Below are positions 30,232 through 41,812 of a stretch of 64,000 nt of DNA, piece after piece. The notes beneath the pieces were generated by a model. It did not search any database, was not told the DNA's origin, and was given only the letters and a program-made list of their open reading frames with translations. The stretch is from assembly GCA_002682825.1 (NCBI GenBank), contig NOKP01000008.1:1413595-1477594 (forward strand). The letters are read 5' to 3'. Positions within the stretch are counted from its first letter, which is position 1. Each line of letters opens with the position of its first letter. A program made the translations under genes and the position numbers. Origin of the DNA: Neonectria sp. B-13. Its lineage: Eukaryota; Ascomycota; Sordariomycetes; Hypocreales; Nectriaceae.

Positions 30232-30972
30232 AGAACTCTCGAGTTTCGAACTCCGAGTTTAGGCCCCTTCGCCGTTTAGACAACTATGGGTGGGCATCAG
30301 GCTTATCTTGTGAGTCCTCTCAACGGCGCTATAAGCGAGTTTTGTGCGTGCGCCGTGACGAGCATGACAAATGACTCAATGCAAATGCAATATTTGTGAG
30401 TTGTGCCTCGTTGGGTCACAAGAGCTACAAAGAGAACTGACTTCGAGGACCAAGCCTTGGGATATTAACATGGCATACCTGTCAGGGTCAAGTTACCCGC
30501 CGTTTCAATTCCGATAAACTTTTCTGATTGCGCTTGGATGTATGTAACAATCCGTCCCCTGAAGGCTCAGACTCTCGGGGCAATTTCGGAAACACTTAGT
30601 GGCGGCGTGTTCGGCGTGTTGCGGACTCATGTCAAGTATCCTCCGGAGAAAATTCGAACAGGGCGATTGCGTGAGAAGCCCGATCTCGCAGAGCGGCAGT
30701 CACTGTATGACTTGAGTAGAGCTCAGCCGCTCTATACCGATACCACCCGATTATCCACTGGAAGTACTTGAGTAATTGTGTGCCGGGTTTCCTTTGACGA
30801 GCCGAATTGATGCCTTGTTATATTCTTTCTTTGTTCATCTGCGTTTAGTTACTTGCTACACACTCGCTAACGTCTTCTCATTCAATCATTTTGCCCTGAA
30901 TATCTTCCACAACGACTCCTCCGAATACTCTGTAAGGAAACAACGGTCAAAGGTCTGACCTGCGGTTCTGCA

Positions 30973-32295
30973 ATGTTTGTTCCAGAACTCGCTTCACGTG
31001 AAAGCCAAGATCATCCACCTTCCGCAGACGACTGCAGTATAGCACTGGATCTGAATTCTGAAATAAAGGCTTCGAAACTGAGTGAGGCGATTCCAGAAGG
31101 TGGCCTGGAGGCGTGGCTTCAAGTGCTTGGCTCTTGGGTCATCCTTGCAGCCACATGGGGTCTCGCTAGCACCTTTGGTATTTACCAAACGTATTACGAG
31201 CGCGAGCTTCTTCCCAACTCGTCTGCCTCGGCCATCTCCTGGGTCGGCTCTCTCCCGGGAGCCTTGTCTTTCATGGTAGCGCCCATATCTGGAACGCTCT
31301 ACGACGCCGGGTATTTTCGTCAAACCCTCTGGGTCGGCGTCTTTCTCATTCTTCTTGGTCAATTCATGACCTCATTAGCCACGACCTACTGGCAAGTTCT
31401 TCTTGCGCAAGGGATCTGCATAGGACTTGGATGTGGTCTTACCTACGTCCCGTCGACTGCCATTCTTTCGCAATATTTCCATCGCAAGCGAGCTTTGGTC
31501 ATTGGCATCGCATCCACTGGAGCCCCTGTCGTGGGAATCATATTTCCCGTCATCTTTGGTCGGCTGCAACCTACTTTGGGCTTTGGGTGGGCTGCTCGCA
31601 TTATCGCCTTCATCCTGCTTGGCCTGTCTGTTATTCCAGTCGGTTTCATGCACACTCGCATCCCGCCGTCAGGGCAGATACGCTCCCTTATCGACACCTC
31701 GGCACTACGGGACCCGATTTTTGGTCTGGTCATGGCCGGATCCTTCTTCGTCTTTCTCACTCTATACATTGGCTTCTTTTATGTTCAGCTCTTCGCTGTC
31801 AGAAATAATATTGGCGATCCCAGCTTTTCCCAATATTTCATCACGATAATGAATGCTGGGAGCATTCTTGGTCGTGTCCTGCCAAGCCATATTGCCGATC
31901 GAATTGGTGCTTTGGAAACCCAGATTGCAGTCACGGCTTTGAGTGCTGTTATGATGTATGGCTGGCTAGGTATCCGGGATGTCGGGGGCCTTGTCACATT
32001 CGCCTTTCTTTACGGCCTCTTTTCTGGCGGACTGGTGGGTGTAACGCCAAGCTTGATTGCCACTTTATCGCCAGATCCGGGCCGATTGGGCACCCGGATG
32101 GGCATGATGTTCTTTGTATCTGGAGTTGCTACTCTCGTCGGACCTCCCATCGCTGGTGTCATTCTGGGCGACTACTCGGAGATTCGTTGGATGGCAATGA
32201 TAGGATATGCAGCGGGCGCGTTGACGCTTGGCACGCTATTCTACGCGCTCGCGTGGGTAACGTCATGTAAGTTAAAAAGAGCAAGGAATGTATGA
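30973..32295 (+). CDS. MFS transporter, monocarboxylate-transporter-like
   Basis: A 440-aa single-exon membrane protein. After a hydrophilic N-terminus of about 40 residues, GGLEAWLQVLGSWVILAATW begins the first helix; this G-x-x-A-W-x-x-V start is typical of the fungal MCT-like group of the major facilitator superfamily. About 12 hydrophobic helices can be counted, including GICIGLGCGLTYVPSTAIL (helix 4 region) and the conserved YFHRKRALVIGIASTGAPVG-like loop (YFHRKRALVIGIASTGAP). Family members move monocarboxylates or other small acids and some export secondary metabolites; the substrate is not inferable. It converges with a Zn2Cys6 factor 450 bp downstream, and periodic CGG arrays flank it, so joint regulation is possible. 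Confidence 0.88.
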   Translation: MFVPELASRESQDHPPSADDCSIALDLNSEIKASKLSEAIPEGGLEAWLQVLGSWVILAATWGLASTFGIYQTYYERELLPNSSASAISWVGSLPGALSFMVAPISGTLYDAGYFRQTLWVGVFLILLGQFMTSLATTYWQVLLAQGICIGLGCGLTYVPSTAILSQYFHRKRALVIGIASTGAPVVGIIFPVIFGRLQPTLGFGWAARIIAFILLGLSVIPVGFMHTRIPPSGQIRSLIDTSALRDPIFGLVMAGSFFVFLTLYIGFFYVQLFAVRNNIGDPSFSQYFITIMNAGSILGRVLPSHIADRIGALETQIAVTALSAVMMYGWLGIRDVGGLVTFAFLYGLFSGGLVGVTPSLIATLSPDPGRLGTRMGMMFFVSGVATLVGPPIAGVILGDYSEIRWMAMIGYAAGALTLGTLFYALAWVTSCKLKRARNV

Positions 32296-32749
32296 TATCA
32301 TCTCGGCTTAAAATTTGGTTCTACATGGAGAATAGAGAGGTGCTGTGCATTCTCTTTTATTGGAAGGGCGGGTCGCCGGCGTAACCGGCGTCACCGGCGT
32401 ATCGGCCTGTCCCGTCCGACATCTCGCCGCGTTGGGGTCTTTTTCTCCACTAGTCATTACGAGACCCAACTATATCTATATTCGCCAGGGACCGTCTCTT
32501 ATACCTCTACTCTAGATCAACCGGCTACTATGTGGACTAGTTCCCAATATTATAACTAACGTGTCATGCTACACCTTGCGTCTATAATGCCCTTTGCCAT
32601 CTGATATTATAAACTGCTTGGCTGGCTGGTTTATTTGTTGAGATATAACTGCTGTCGATATATTACGGTTCGAATAGAGTTGTACCGGGTGCTGAGGCTG
32701 CGGTAGAACTGCTCTATCCAGCATACCACTCGCCTGCATCCATCCTGAC
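32296..32749. other. Spacer between convergent MFS and Zn2Cys6 genes
   Basis: A 454-bp gap holding the CCGGCGTNA tandem repeat and AT-rich 3' flanks; no ORF is supported. Confidence 0.55.
32376..32405. repeat. 9-bp tandem repeat CCGGCGTNA with periodic CGG
   Basis: Three units (CCGGCGTAA, CCGGCGTCA, CCGGCGTAT) followed by a further CGG. CGG starts are at 32377, 32386, 32395 and 32403. It lies in the 3' spacer between the transporter and the convergent regulator. Confidence 0.75.
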
Positions 32750-34834
32750 TTAGGCGGCTCTCTCAGAAAGTATTCTCTCAGCCATCGTCGCGACTGGATG
32801 AGTTGAGCCGATCTTTGCAAGTAGTAGGCGCGCATGAGCCGCTGCCGACATTTTGACGTGTGACGGAGGGGGTGAAACACTAGAATGATCGACGACGGTT
32901 TCGTCCATATCATACTCAGACTTGATCGGTTGGGTTTGATCCCTTAGACGCAAGTGTACAGGATCCATGGCAGAGCCGCTGTCTGTCATACTGAGACCGT
33001 ACAGACCTGATGCGCAGATAAAATAGGGGACGAGTCCGGACACGCGCCGCAGAGTGAAGAGGTCGTCGTACGATTGGGCCAGAGCCAGGATGGACTGCGC
33101 AGCCTGCGTACATATCTCGTGAGGCTGAATGTCGGATTCACCTACAGCGAGGCTGACGAAGGGCCTAAAGGCACAGAGTATGCAGAAGTGGTAATACATA
33201 CTTCGACCATTAGATTCAACCTTTCATTAAGATAGAGTGGGATACTTACTGGACGAATAGCATGAACGGCGTTCTGGTACCGTCGCGGTTAACAAGGGCA
33301 AATAAACTCTCATACCAATTGAGGCACCTGGTGTAAATCGCTACTATATCATTCGAAGCAATTCCGGGCGTTGACTGAGCCGAGGTTATAAGCTTGTGTA
33401 CCCACTCGATTAGTTGAAACATTTTGGTCGTGATGAGCTGAAGGTCGTATTGCTGTGAGTTGTGTGCGTCGGCGGCGAGATCTGCCCTTTGGTTACTTGC
33501 CAGATCTCCCAACTATTCCGATTAATTTCGTAAGCACTTACATGATCCAGTGATACTGCTTTCTTGGCTATTCCCCATGCTGCCGTAAGATGGTTCATCT
33601 AGGATTAATGAACCCTCTTGGAGTCTGTGGCTCGGCACGTTAAAGAGCAGCCCTGTCGTTAAATGCAGTATGCTATAGTTGGTGATTAGATGGTCACTTC
33701 GCAAAGACGCAATAATTTGTTTTGACATACCGAATCAAAGACACTGCACCGCGATAGGTAGTGGCTCGTGCCCTGCAGTATTGTTCGTCTTCTTTGCCCG
33801 CCAAAGGCTCTCGCTGGCAAAGGTCTGAGATGCTAGTAACGAAAGCCTTGGCAAGCTCGTGAGCCTCTGCCTCTCGTCCACAGCGAATTTGATAGAGCGA
33901 GAGTATCCCAAGTGCCTGAATATCTGGAAGGCTGTTTAATGGCCCCCTCGCCTGAAGTATTGACACAGCTTCGTCAAAAAACATTTTGCTCCCGAGCCAT
34001 CCGGAAGGGAGAAGTCTGGAGTCATCATCATTTTCGTTGATCAGCCGACTTGCTAGTGCGAGAACAGCGTGCACCAATGCTGACGAACAAAACCGACTTG
34101 AGCCGCTCTGATAGTCATGCAAAAATTGGTCCTTGCATAGAAGACTGAATGGCAGGTAGTCCCAGGTTGTGAGAGCGTCAAATAGATGTCGTAAATGAGC
34201 CCTCGTCCACCCAGTTCGTGTCCACGTATCTGTCGTACGCGATTCGGTTGTATAGGCATCGAGTGGAAGCGGTGGCAAAGATAGGATAGTCGATCGCCCT
34301 GATGTTCTGGAGAGCAAGTTGCGGTCGCTGATACTGGGACGACACAGCCTCCACGAGCGCAGGTGGTCGAAACAAGATAAACCGACAGATTCTTGCCGTA
34401 GCATGGGTTTTTGTGACAGGACGGGGCTGCTGCCATCGTCTTCCTTGGCGTCCTCAGGGGAGTTTTTATATGACTTGTTGGGTTCGAACGTCAGGGCTTG
34501 GTGGGTGGCCACAATATCTTGATCCGGGGGGAAAGACCGGAGTAGTTGATCGTGGCCTTCGTTGTTCTTCTTTAATCGCTCGATCTCGGCTCGCAGCTCC
34601 TTCTTTGATTCCCATCGCGTTTGATTGTACACGCACTTTTCTTTGGCTTTATCGCATCTCTGGCAAGGGGATTGGCCGCAACACTATAAATAAGGGATAT
34701 TAACAGGTTATCTCCCCTGAAATTAAACCTGGCGTGTGTTGATTTGGACGTTGTAATTTGCATTAGGTGACACCGACCTTTGCTCGCTTCTTGCGGCAGC
34801 GCTGGCATGCTGCTTGTATTTGCTCACGCGGCAT
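32750..34834 (-). CDS. Zn2Cys6 transcription factor with fungal_trans-like domain
   Basis: Five exons: 34834-34778, 34683-33731, 33672-33542, 33481-33250, 33200-32750; total 1824 nt, 607 aa. The zinc cluster is split by intron 1 exactly before its third cysteine: Cys10, 13, 20, 26, 29 and 36, with an extra Cys21 directly after Cys20 (AKCCGQSPCQRC). A Glu/Lys/Arg-rich coiled-coil-like dimerisation helix (KKELRAEIERLKKNNE) follows. The middle region contains LFDALTTWDYLPFSLLCKD, ALASRLINENDDDS and IQALGILSLYQIRCGREAEA, typical of this superfamily. Exon 5 opens with HMYYHFCILCAFRPF, a landmark of nirA/nit-4-like regulators. The exon 3/4 junction is the least certain. A CRE-like TGACGTCA lies 164 bp upstream. 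Its target could be the convergent MFS gene (inference). Confidence 0.82.
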
Positions 34835-36612
34835 GTCGCGTCAGCTGGGTTAAGCTTTAAAATTAGGAGGTTGAGTAAAGAGGCATTCGAGTATGTACGA
34901 GAGTTTCGTCGTCTGCTAAATGGGTTCAAGCATTTCGGACTACTTCGTATTGCCGCGCTGCTTCTTTTTACAAGCGCCATTGGGAGCAAAAGCCACCTGA
35001 CGTCATTGGCCCTCGCTGCCAGTCCCATGCCGTCATAGCTTCCAGGGTCTCTTTTGCTAGTACCTACTAGCGACGGCTACTCATTACTCGTGGTGGCTGC
35101 AGCCACAATCACGGACGATCACGTCACGCTATGACCACAAACATGTCATGCCTCAGACATACATGTCGGGGTTCAAGATCGCTGGCCTTACTACACAGCA
35201 TCCTGTTATTGCCGTAAGAAGACTTCTTCTGTAGGCTGCTCTGCCTGTCCGCATTTATCCCATCGTGCCCTCAAGTAATTGGGGAAGCAAACTAAACCCC
35301 ATTATCACAGACCCACAATATCCGCTAGCACCTGGGACCGTGCGGCGAAAATTACGTCATTTGAAACATTCAAAGTGAGTAACTATGACGAATAAATGAG
35401 AAATTTCCAACGTTGTCAGCTCTAGCGCCTTCGCGGTAAAGAAACCCAGAACCATGTCTGCATTTGGGCTAGAGAGTATTCCCAGTCCCTCCGCAGGCAT
35501 CACCCTAGCTGGACCTGATCCCTTCAATGGTGCAGCCCGTGAACTCATTGAGCAACTATCAGGGGGAATTGATGGCTTTTGCGCCGCCGTCGGCGGGAGC
35601 AGGCATGGCCATGGGGGCGCTTGGAGTCGCTGTAAGTGTCCGACACGTGACCGGCTCTAATCGGCCTATCGGACGGAACTGCGTTGCTTTACGGAGTGTG
35701 CACGGGGAAATCAACGATGATAACGGGGTCAAATGGGTGATATCAATTGATGATCATAAAAGTCGTAATTAGGGCTGTTGTTCTGACTTGTGATGATTTA
35801 TCTGCTTGTTCCTTGTCCCCAGGATTTCCCTTCCCTTTGGCTTGATCCGGCCCTCTTGTCCTCGTCGTCGCGGCCGCCGGGTTCCTCCGTCTGACAGTAA
35901 TGTGCTGCCACGTGGCCATGAGAGATCACGCGGGAGCTTGTGGTCCACAAGCCCCGACCAATCAGTAATAGCGAATCAACCTTCTTCTTTGCAACAACCC
36001 CATCACCTACTGTGGTTACCTCTAATCATTGTATCAGTCATCTTAGAGGACACGCTTCCTATCCCTTCCTGGAGACTAAATCATGTACATAGGGACCATC
36101 CTTTTCGCTAAGGTAGATAGAAACCAAGAGTTGTTATCCCAAAAGCCTGACCCTCAACAGATGTAACAGGAGGGGTTACTAGTCGGGACTTCCACTGGCT
36201 CGAACGTTGTTTCAGCTATCCAGTTGGTGATGAAACTGGGTTCTGGGAAGACGTTGGTAACCATGACGTGCGCTTCTTACTTGAAGTACGTGCAGGGTCT
36301 CTTATTTGGTTCTGACAAGACGGATAGCTAAGGTGCCAGGACTGTGTAGTTCAACCTCCATTATCCCCAGTTTTCATAGCGCCAACCAAAACAACTTTCT
36401 CTTTCAATCTAGCAAGATTACTTGTCGACGTATTGAAACCGAAGAGGGTGAAAAGGGCAGAAATGTCACAGGGGAACGTGACTACTCAGACTCCGGCATG
36501 TCTAGATGAGGAAGTTATCTCTGGTAGATTTATCACCACGCCGTAGTACAGTCCCCATTCCCTCCTATGTTCCATCTGTTCCCCGGAGAGCTGAACAATA
36601 TCAATCGTTCGT
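34835..36612. other. Intergenic, 1.8 kb
   Basis: This contains the promoter of the Zn2Cys6 gene with TGACGTCA at 34998-35005 directly joined to an inverted CCAAT (ATTGG), and an E-box CACGTG near 35645. A short open frame at 35454-35660 with a GTAAGT could be a relic, but no second exon was found. Confidence 0.45.
34998..35008. promoter_or_regulatory. CRE/ATF palindrome TGACGTCA joined to an inverted CCAAT box
   Basis: TGACGTCATTGG reads as a perfect bZIP (ATF/CREB) site overlapping ATTGG. It is 164 bp before the ATG of the 607-aa regulator on the minus strand. Confidence 0.4.
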
Positions 36613-37792
36613 TCAAGCTTGAACAGGTTTCTGCCCATAGACTACGATTCTAGTGTGGGGTTAGTCTTGATTTTATTTCAACCCGCTCCATTTCAACTCA
36701 CATCGGCCAATACATGTGATAGGCGGTATTCTTAAGGTCTTTACGGACATCGGCAAGAAACACATCGAGCTCTGACTTTGACCACCCCAGGACTCTAGTG
36801 TAGACGGCGGCACTGAGCCCTTCCAGACCGGTTAAAATGTTTTCCAATACCCATGATCCTGTGCAATGGTTAGCAACGGGCCAATGCTTCCGTCAAGAAT
36901 TCCCGCGAACTCCCAGTTGACAATGAGGAAGGTACTTACCTAATTCCTTGAGTTTTGGATCTTTTGGCCATCGGTTCTGCGGCCACTTGTACACAACCTG
37001 TGTAATGTTTGTGAACCCTTGCGCCTCCATCTGCTCCTTGTACTTGAACGCCCCATCAAACGGCCGGTTGACCGCCTTGGTTCCCTCCAGAAGCTGCGTC
37101 ACCCACTTGTATGCAGCCGATTCTTTGGGCAGCGTGTCATCGTCAGTAGTCAGAGGACAGATATCCGCAAGCTCCAACCATCCCCCAGGCGTCAGGTTCT
37201 CGTACGCCTGTTCGAAGAAGCGCGGCCAGTCGGCGAACGACGCCGTCATCATGCGACTGTAGATGAAGTCAAATTTGGGATGGAACGTCCATGGCTCCTC
37301 AAGATCGTCGATTTGGAAGTTCAAATTCGGAGGTACCAGGTCCGTCTGGATAGGACTGAGGTCCACGCCAGTGACTTGCGCCTCGGGATGCTCGTCGGCA
37401 AAATCCAGCGCCCAAAGGCCTGTTCCTGTGCCGACGTCGAGCACGTTCTGGAACTTGTGGCCGTTGCGGCCCGCGGGGCTCAGATGCAGCTTATCCTCTA
37501 AGGTGATGAGAAAAAGATGGTGCTGGAGATCTAGGCGCTCTTGCTCGCGAGAGTCGTTCGGCATGGGATACACGCCATCCTTGTAGGCGTGATAGGTGCG
37601 ACCGTTCTCCTCCCGATATTTCAGGATGCTGCTGGAGAGAGAAGTGGTGTAGCTGCCCGTGTCTTCACCCAGAGAGGAATCAGCGTCGTTTTCGTCGTCA
37701 GCCTCAATGACCCCAGCGTTCTCAAGAGCAGGTGGTGTGGGTTCTAGGGTCCGGTCGACTACACGCTCAGTTACAGGATGGTTCTCCGCCAT
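36613..37792 (-). CDS. SAM-dependent methyltransferase, LaeA-like
   Basis: Three exons: 37792-36940, 36858-36702, 36649-36613 (1047 nt, 348 aa). The last, 12-codon exon is supported by a GTGAGT donor, CACACTAG acceptor and the conserved end WPIIVVYGQKP, otherwise the frame would stop early. Motif I is VLDVGTGTGLWALDFADEHP, followed by VTGVDLSPIQ (acidic ribose-binding position) and the DDLEEPWTF / FDFIYSRMM segment, as in LaeA/LAE1-type fungal methyltransferases. The N-terminal 60 residues are acidic and disordered. An upstream ILKYREENGRTYHAYKDGVY block is the usual N-terminal landmark of this group. Some members regulate secondary metabolism and development, others methylate small molecules; which applies here is unknown. 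No signal peptide, so cytosolic or nuclear. Confidence 0.87.
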
Positions 37793-38806
37793 GGCGAAAT
37801 TCTCCGGTGATCGACAGCGAAATTCCCCAAGTGATCGACAAGGTCCGGGCTCTGAAGAAAGAACTGATCAAGATTGGGTGGGCTTGGGAAAGTGTTGGTT
37901 CCAGAAATGCGAACGAAAGAAAGCAACCGGATCCATCAGCCCACATTGGGGCGGGGTTGTTCGTGTGCCGTGGGGGTGGCCGAAATGCGGACAACCCCTG
38001 TTCGTTCGTTCAAGAATGAGCGGGCCGAGGCCGAGGCCGAGGCATGATGAAATGGTTTGTTCTTATCACGAGTTCCGGTTCTTATCGCGAGTTTGGTTCT
38101 TGAGCAACACAGCACAACGAGCCTACCGCTCTGAAACCGAGGCGCCTCGGGTTTGCATTACCTCTTCTTTTTTTTTTGCACAATCTTTTGTGTAAGGTAG
38201 AGCCGGTTCAGGACTGTGATTGCTAAACAGGACAAGTAAAAACACCCTTTGATACAGACAACATTCACTACTAATATCCGGCCTGCATCAGAACGGGCAA
38301 GATTGATTCCAGGTGCCGACTTCTACCCCTAAACTCAGGCCTCAACTTTGGGCCCACTTTTGGCGGTCAACTTCGACACTTTCTTATAACAATGCACCTT
38401 GTTGCTCGCAATGGCAGTCTTGAGGTTAAAAGGTTGGTCATGTGTTTCTCGTGGGCTTTGTGGGGATTTAACCACTCGAGATTATGACACTGGCTGATGT
38501 GTGCACTTTTAACCTAAATAAGGATGCACAAAACGCCACGCAGAAATGAGACGTTGGTCGCCGTGCTTGATTGGAGGTTACTCACGTTGATGACTTGCTG
38601 ATCAAGGCTCAGCTGCCGCCGCAGCCTTCTAAAATACGGCTTTCAAGCCTCATCTTACACATGTACCTCAAGTTATTTATAGAAACCAGGCTGCAATTAT
38701 GCTATCAAAATCTTGAAACGGGTAGGAGAACCGTCCCCTTTCAAACACGGATATTTGCAAACTTGTGATTTCATGGCCACTCCATCTGTGTTCCTTCTCC
38801 CCCGTC
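37793..38806. other. Divergent intergenic region with small repeats
   Basis: Shared by the methyltransferase and membrane-protein genes. GGCCGA is repeated three and a half times at 38023-38043, and a TTCTTATCRCGAGTT unit is duplicated at about 38060-38096. No gene is supported. Confidence 0.55.
38023..38043. repeat. Hexamer GGCCGA repeat
   Basis: Three full units and a partial one, in the promoter region of the methyltransferase gene. Confidence 0.7.
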
Positions 38807-41444
38807 ATGGCTTCTCAAAATCGTGTCCAATACACGGCAGGAGGGCCTTCGGGCAAGTGGTCTTGGGTAAGATCTTTTACGACAAATCTCAAAGAGATGC
38901 TTGCGCGAGTTTGGTTCAAAGTTCCATCCTCTCGAGTTGTCAAACACTTCAGAACTCTTCTCCGATCCCTCGGGCTGGGAATAGTCACTTTTGTTCGAGG
39001 TGATAAGGATGAACCGCCGAAAGCCTTGATCGACTCTTCAATATGGCTTACTTTGGCCCATTGCGCAATCCACGTCATGCCGGCATTACTGTCCATCGGT
39101 TTGGTCACGATAAACTTGAAGGGCTACTTCATCGGAAACGAGCTGGAGGGCAAAACGAACTCAGATGACGTCAAGCTTGGATTGTTGCAAATTGCCGCCA
39201 AGGTTCAAGTGCGTCCCCTGCGATAGTAAATTCACTTGTTAAGGACTGACTTTGGTACAATTAGGAGCTCCTTATCGTAGCGAGCCTGGGCTCTGTGATC
39301 TTTCATTGGCTCCGGTCAGAGCTCGTGTTTGGGAACGGTGTCCCGCTTGGACTTCTTATTTCAGGGTGGTCTTTCGCCCAAGTCAGGTGAGATTTCTCTA
39401 AATTAGAAGTTTTCTTGTACACTGAAATTCATTGCCGCAAGCTATTTCTGGTCAGCTGAGTTTTGGGGAGGCTCACGTTGCAACGAAACGATGTCTCGAA
39501 AAGAGAGATGGAAGCGGCGTGGTTTTGTTGCCCTTGTCCTGACTGGTGGCGCCTTGGCACTTCTAGCTGGTCCAGCCACTGCCTTGCTCATGATACCTAG
39601 GGTTCAAGACTGGCCTGTTGGCGGTGGGATATTTTGGCTCAATGGTAGGAGAAACTCTTATTAGCTCTGGTTGATCAATATCAACTTTTCAATCAGGGAG
39701 TAATGACCAGCTGTGGCCTACAAATCTGAGTCCCGAATTTTACTCCAACATGGACTGCTCAGCCGAGGATGTTCAATTCACAAACAGATGCCCTGCTGCT
39801 GGGTTCCTCTCCCTATATCATCATTTCAGCACATGGTGGAATAACCAGGACGTGGGCCATTCGTTTGAGCTGGGTGACCCTAATTTCCGAAAGTCGATGT
39901 ATTCAAGGCCAGCGCTCTTGGCAGATGCCAATACTTGGTCGTATACCGCCCATGCAGCAACTGCCACATTGCAGGATGCAGTCCGGGACATACACAGAGC
40001 CGCGCTCGCACACCTCACCGCTACCCACCCTCGGAAGTCTCCTTTTCCTGCTCACTTAAACTGGGCAAACCCAATGAGGTTCGAAGTCAAGACAGAGGCG
40101 CCCTTTGTTCGAGTGCTTTGTGAGCCCCAGGGAATGCTAGATCTCTGGGGTCCCAACCTCACCGTGGAGTTCCCGAACATTCCTGCATTCGATGCATACT
40201 GGAAGGAGAAACCGCCACCGCTGGAACGAGAGCCTCTGCCCGCTCCAAAAACAGATGCGGTCGACGTATTGGAACTCGTGAAGCGGCATCTCGTCACCAG
40301 GGGAATCCTGAACAACCTCACGTCCCCCATGACTCCTGATATCTTCGGCGAGTCACGACCGATACTCATGGTACCCATAGATATGTGGGAATACTCAGGT
40401 CGCTCGCTAGGTCTGGTTGCGTTTCCCCAAACCACCTGGAATCGCACAAATAGCAACTCGACCCCGCCGTCAAACGTGGTTGCCTGTTCTGTGGATGCTC
40501 GGTGGTCCACAGCAAAGACCGTGATGGAAATGACAACACGCACCGCGTTAAGACATGAGTACCATCTGGGCAGAGTAAGGAATCTCGTTGATACAGAGTT
40601 GCTGCTTCGAGAGGTCCTTAGAAACCCTGGTTACGCACGCTACGTGCCCTCGGATGACCAATCAATGCCAGTGATAAGGATGACTCCCAGCTGGTACGAT
40701 GAACTGGCGCCCATGTTACCGGATATCCCATCAGTGTTGCCTTATCTACCAGCTTCTGGAACGAAACAAAACACTGCAGAGGTGGTGATGAGCTTGGTTT
40801 ACTCATGGTGGGGTTCTAGTAAAGCGGAATTCGAAAATGTCATATCCATTATCCTGGCAGATGGCTTATCACGCTGTGGTCTTATAGACAACTACAACGC
40901 CAGTCGGTTCCTTGGGGCATGGGAATTCGGTAATTGGAACGTTGATGACGAAAAGATGGCCAGGACGATGGTCCGCAAGGGAGCCCCAGTGGAGACGTTC
41001 CCAGAACCGCCGATTCTCAAGTCTGGCAATATGACACGCATGGAGATGAAGGCGACATACAGGGGCTATGTTATGTCCGCCACTGGCTGGTTCGATTATT
41101 TGTCTGTTAGTGCTCTGCTCCTACACGCTCTCATTGCCCTGGTGCATACCGTCTTCGTTCTCTTCTACGGTAAAATGAGTGGAGCTTGGGACACGATTCT
41201 GGAGCTGGTCACCTTGACGCAAATGTCGACACCGCCTCCGAGCTCTCTCCTTGCCAATACGTCGGCTGGCATACGATCATTCAAGACAGTCAGGCTGGTT
41301 GCATGGGTAGAAGCACCTCAAACCGGGACAACGCATTCCGCAAACCTCAGAGGGGAGCTTCAAATGAGGTTCAAGCACCATGCAGATCATCGGGATCCTA
41401 GTCTGAGGCCAACGGCTGGAAGTGTTTACGGTAGTTCAGCTTGA
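38807..41444 (+). CDS. Multi-pass membrane protein of unknown function, 824 aa
   Basis: Four exons: 38807-39208, 39265-39386, 39442-39644, 39697-41444; total 2475 nt. The ATG at 38807 (MASQNRVQYTAGG) is the first ATG in the supported frame. The N-terminal third holds three hydrophobic helices: IHVMPALLSIGLVTINL, LLIVASLGSVIFHWL, and GFVALVLTGGALALLAGPATALL. A long, probably extracytoplasmic region follows with several Asn-x-Ser/Thr sequons (NLSPEF, NLTVEF, NRTNSNST, NMTRME) and two Cys pairs. A final helix (VSALLLHALIALVHTVFVLF) lies about 90 residues before the C-terminus. The layout, three N-terminal helices, a large ectodomain and one C-terminal helix, is known from fungal hypothetical membrane proteins, but I cannot assign a family or function. 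All splice junctions keep frame, so the gene appears intact. Confidence 0.78.
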
Positions 41445-41812
41445 AATTACCGTAGAAATCCCGGAAATTTGCAGATAGATTGCTCCAAAACTGAGAAGTT
41501 GTCATTCTGACTGCTAGGATGCTATTCCGGGGCTTTGAACATAAAAGTCTAACTTTTATTTGGGAACACTGAAAATGTTTTCAAGCTATCTCCGGTTGTA
41601 AAGCTCAATCAATATCTTCATCATGGCTGACGTATTGAGTTGTGGAACATGATATCATGAAGTGGCTTCAACTGTGATCTCGTAAATATCAGTTTCTAAG
41701 GAATGAGTTAAAGGCAAAGGTGAAATTGATTACATCAATTGGAACACTATTTCGCAACTTGAAACAATAGGCCTTAAATGTTATTGGGGCCAGACAGTCT
41801 CACCATCGATAT
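41445..41812. other. Intergenic, AT-rich, no gene
   Basis: A 368-bp AT-rich spacer between the membrane-protein gene and the orphan ORF. It shows no signal beyond 3'-flank composition. Confidence 0.5.

Larger units (their letters stand above)
27768..30972. other. Gene-poor 3.2-kb region
   Basis: No protein or RNA gene could be supported on either strand. A TATA box for the aegerolysin gene is at its left edge. At 30211-30231 three CGG triplets occur at an exact 9-bp period, 740 bp before the transporter gene. Confidence 0.5.

Noticed and set aside
35454..35660. Short ORF with a GTAAGT near its end
   Set aside because: No compatible second exon, domain or signal peptide was found; could be a relic, but there is no positive evidence.
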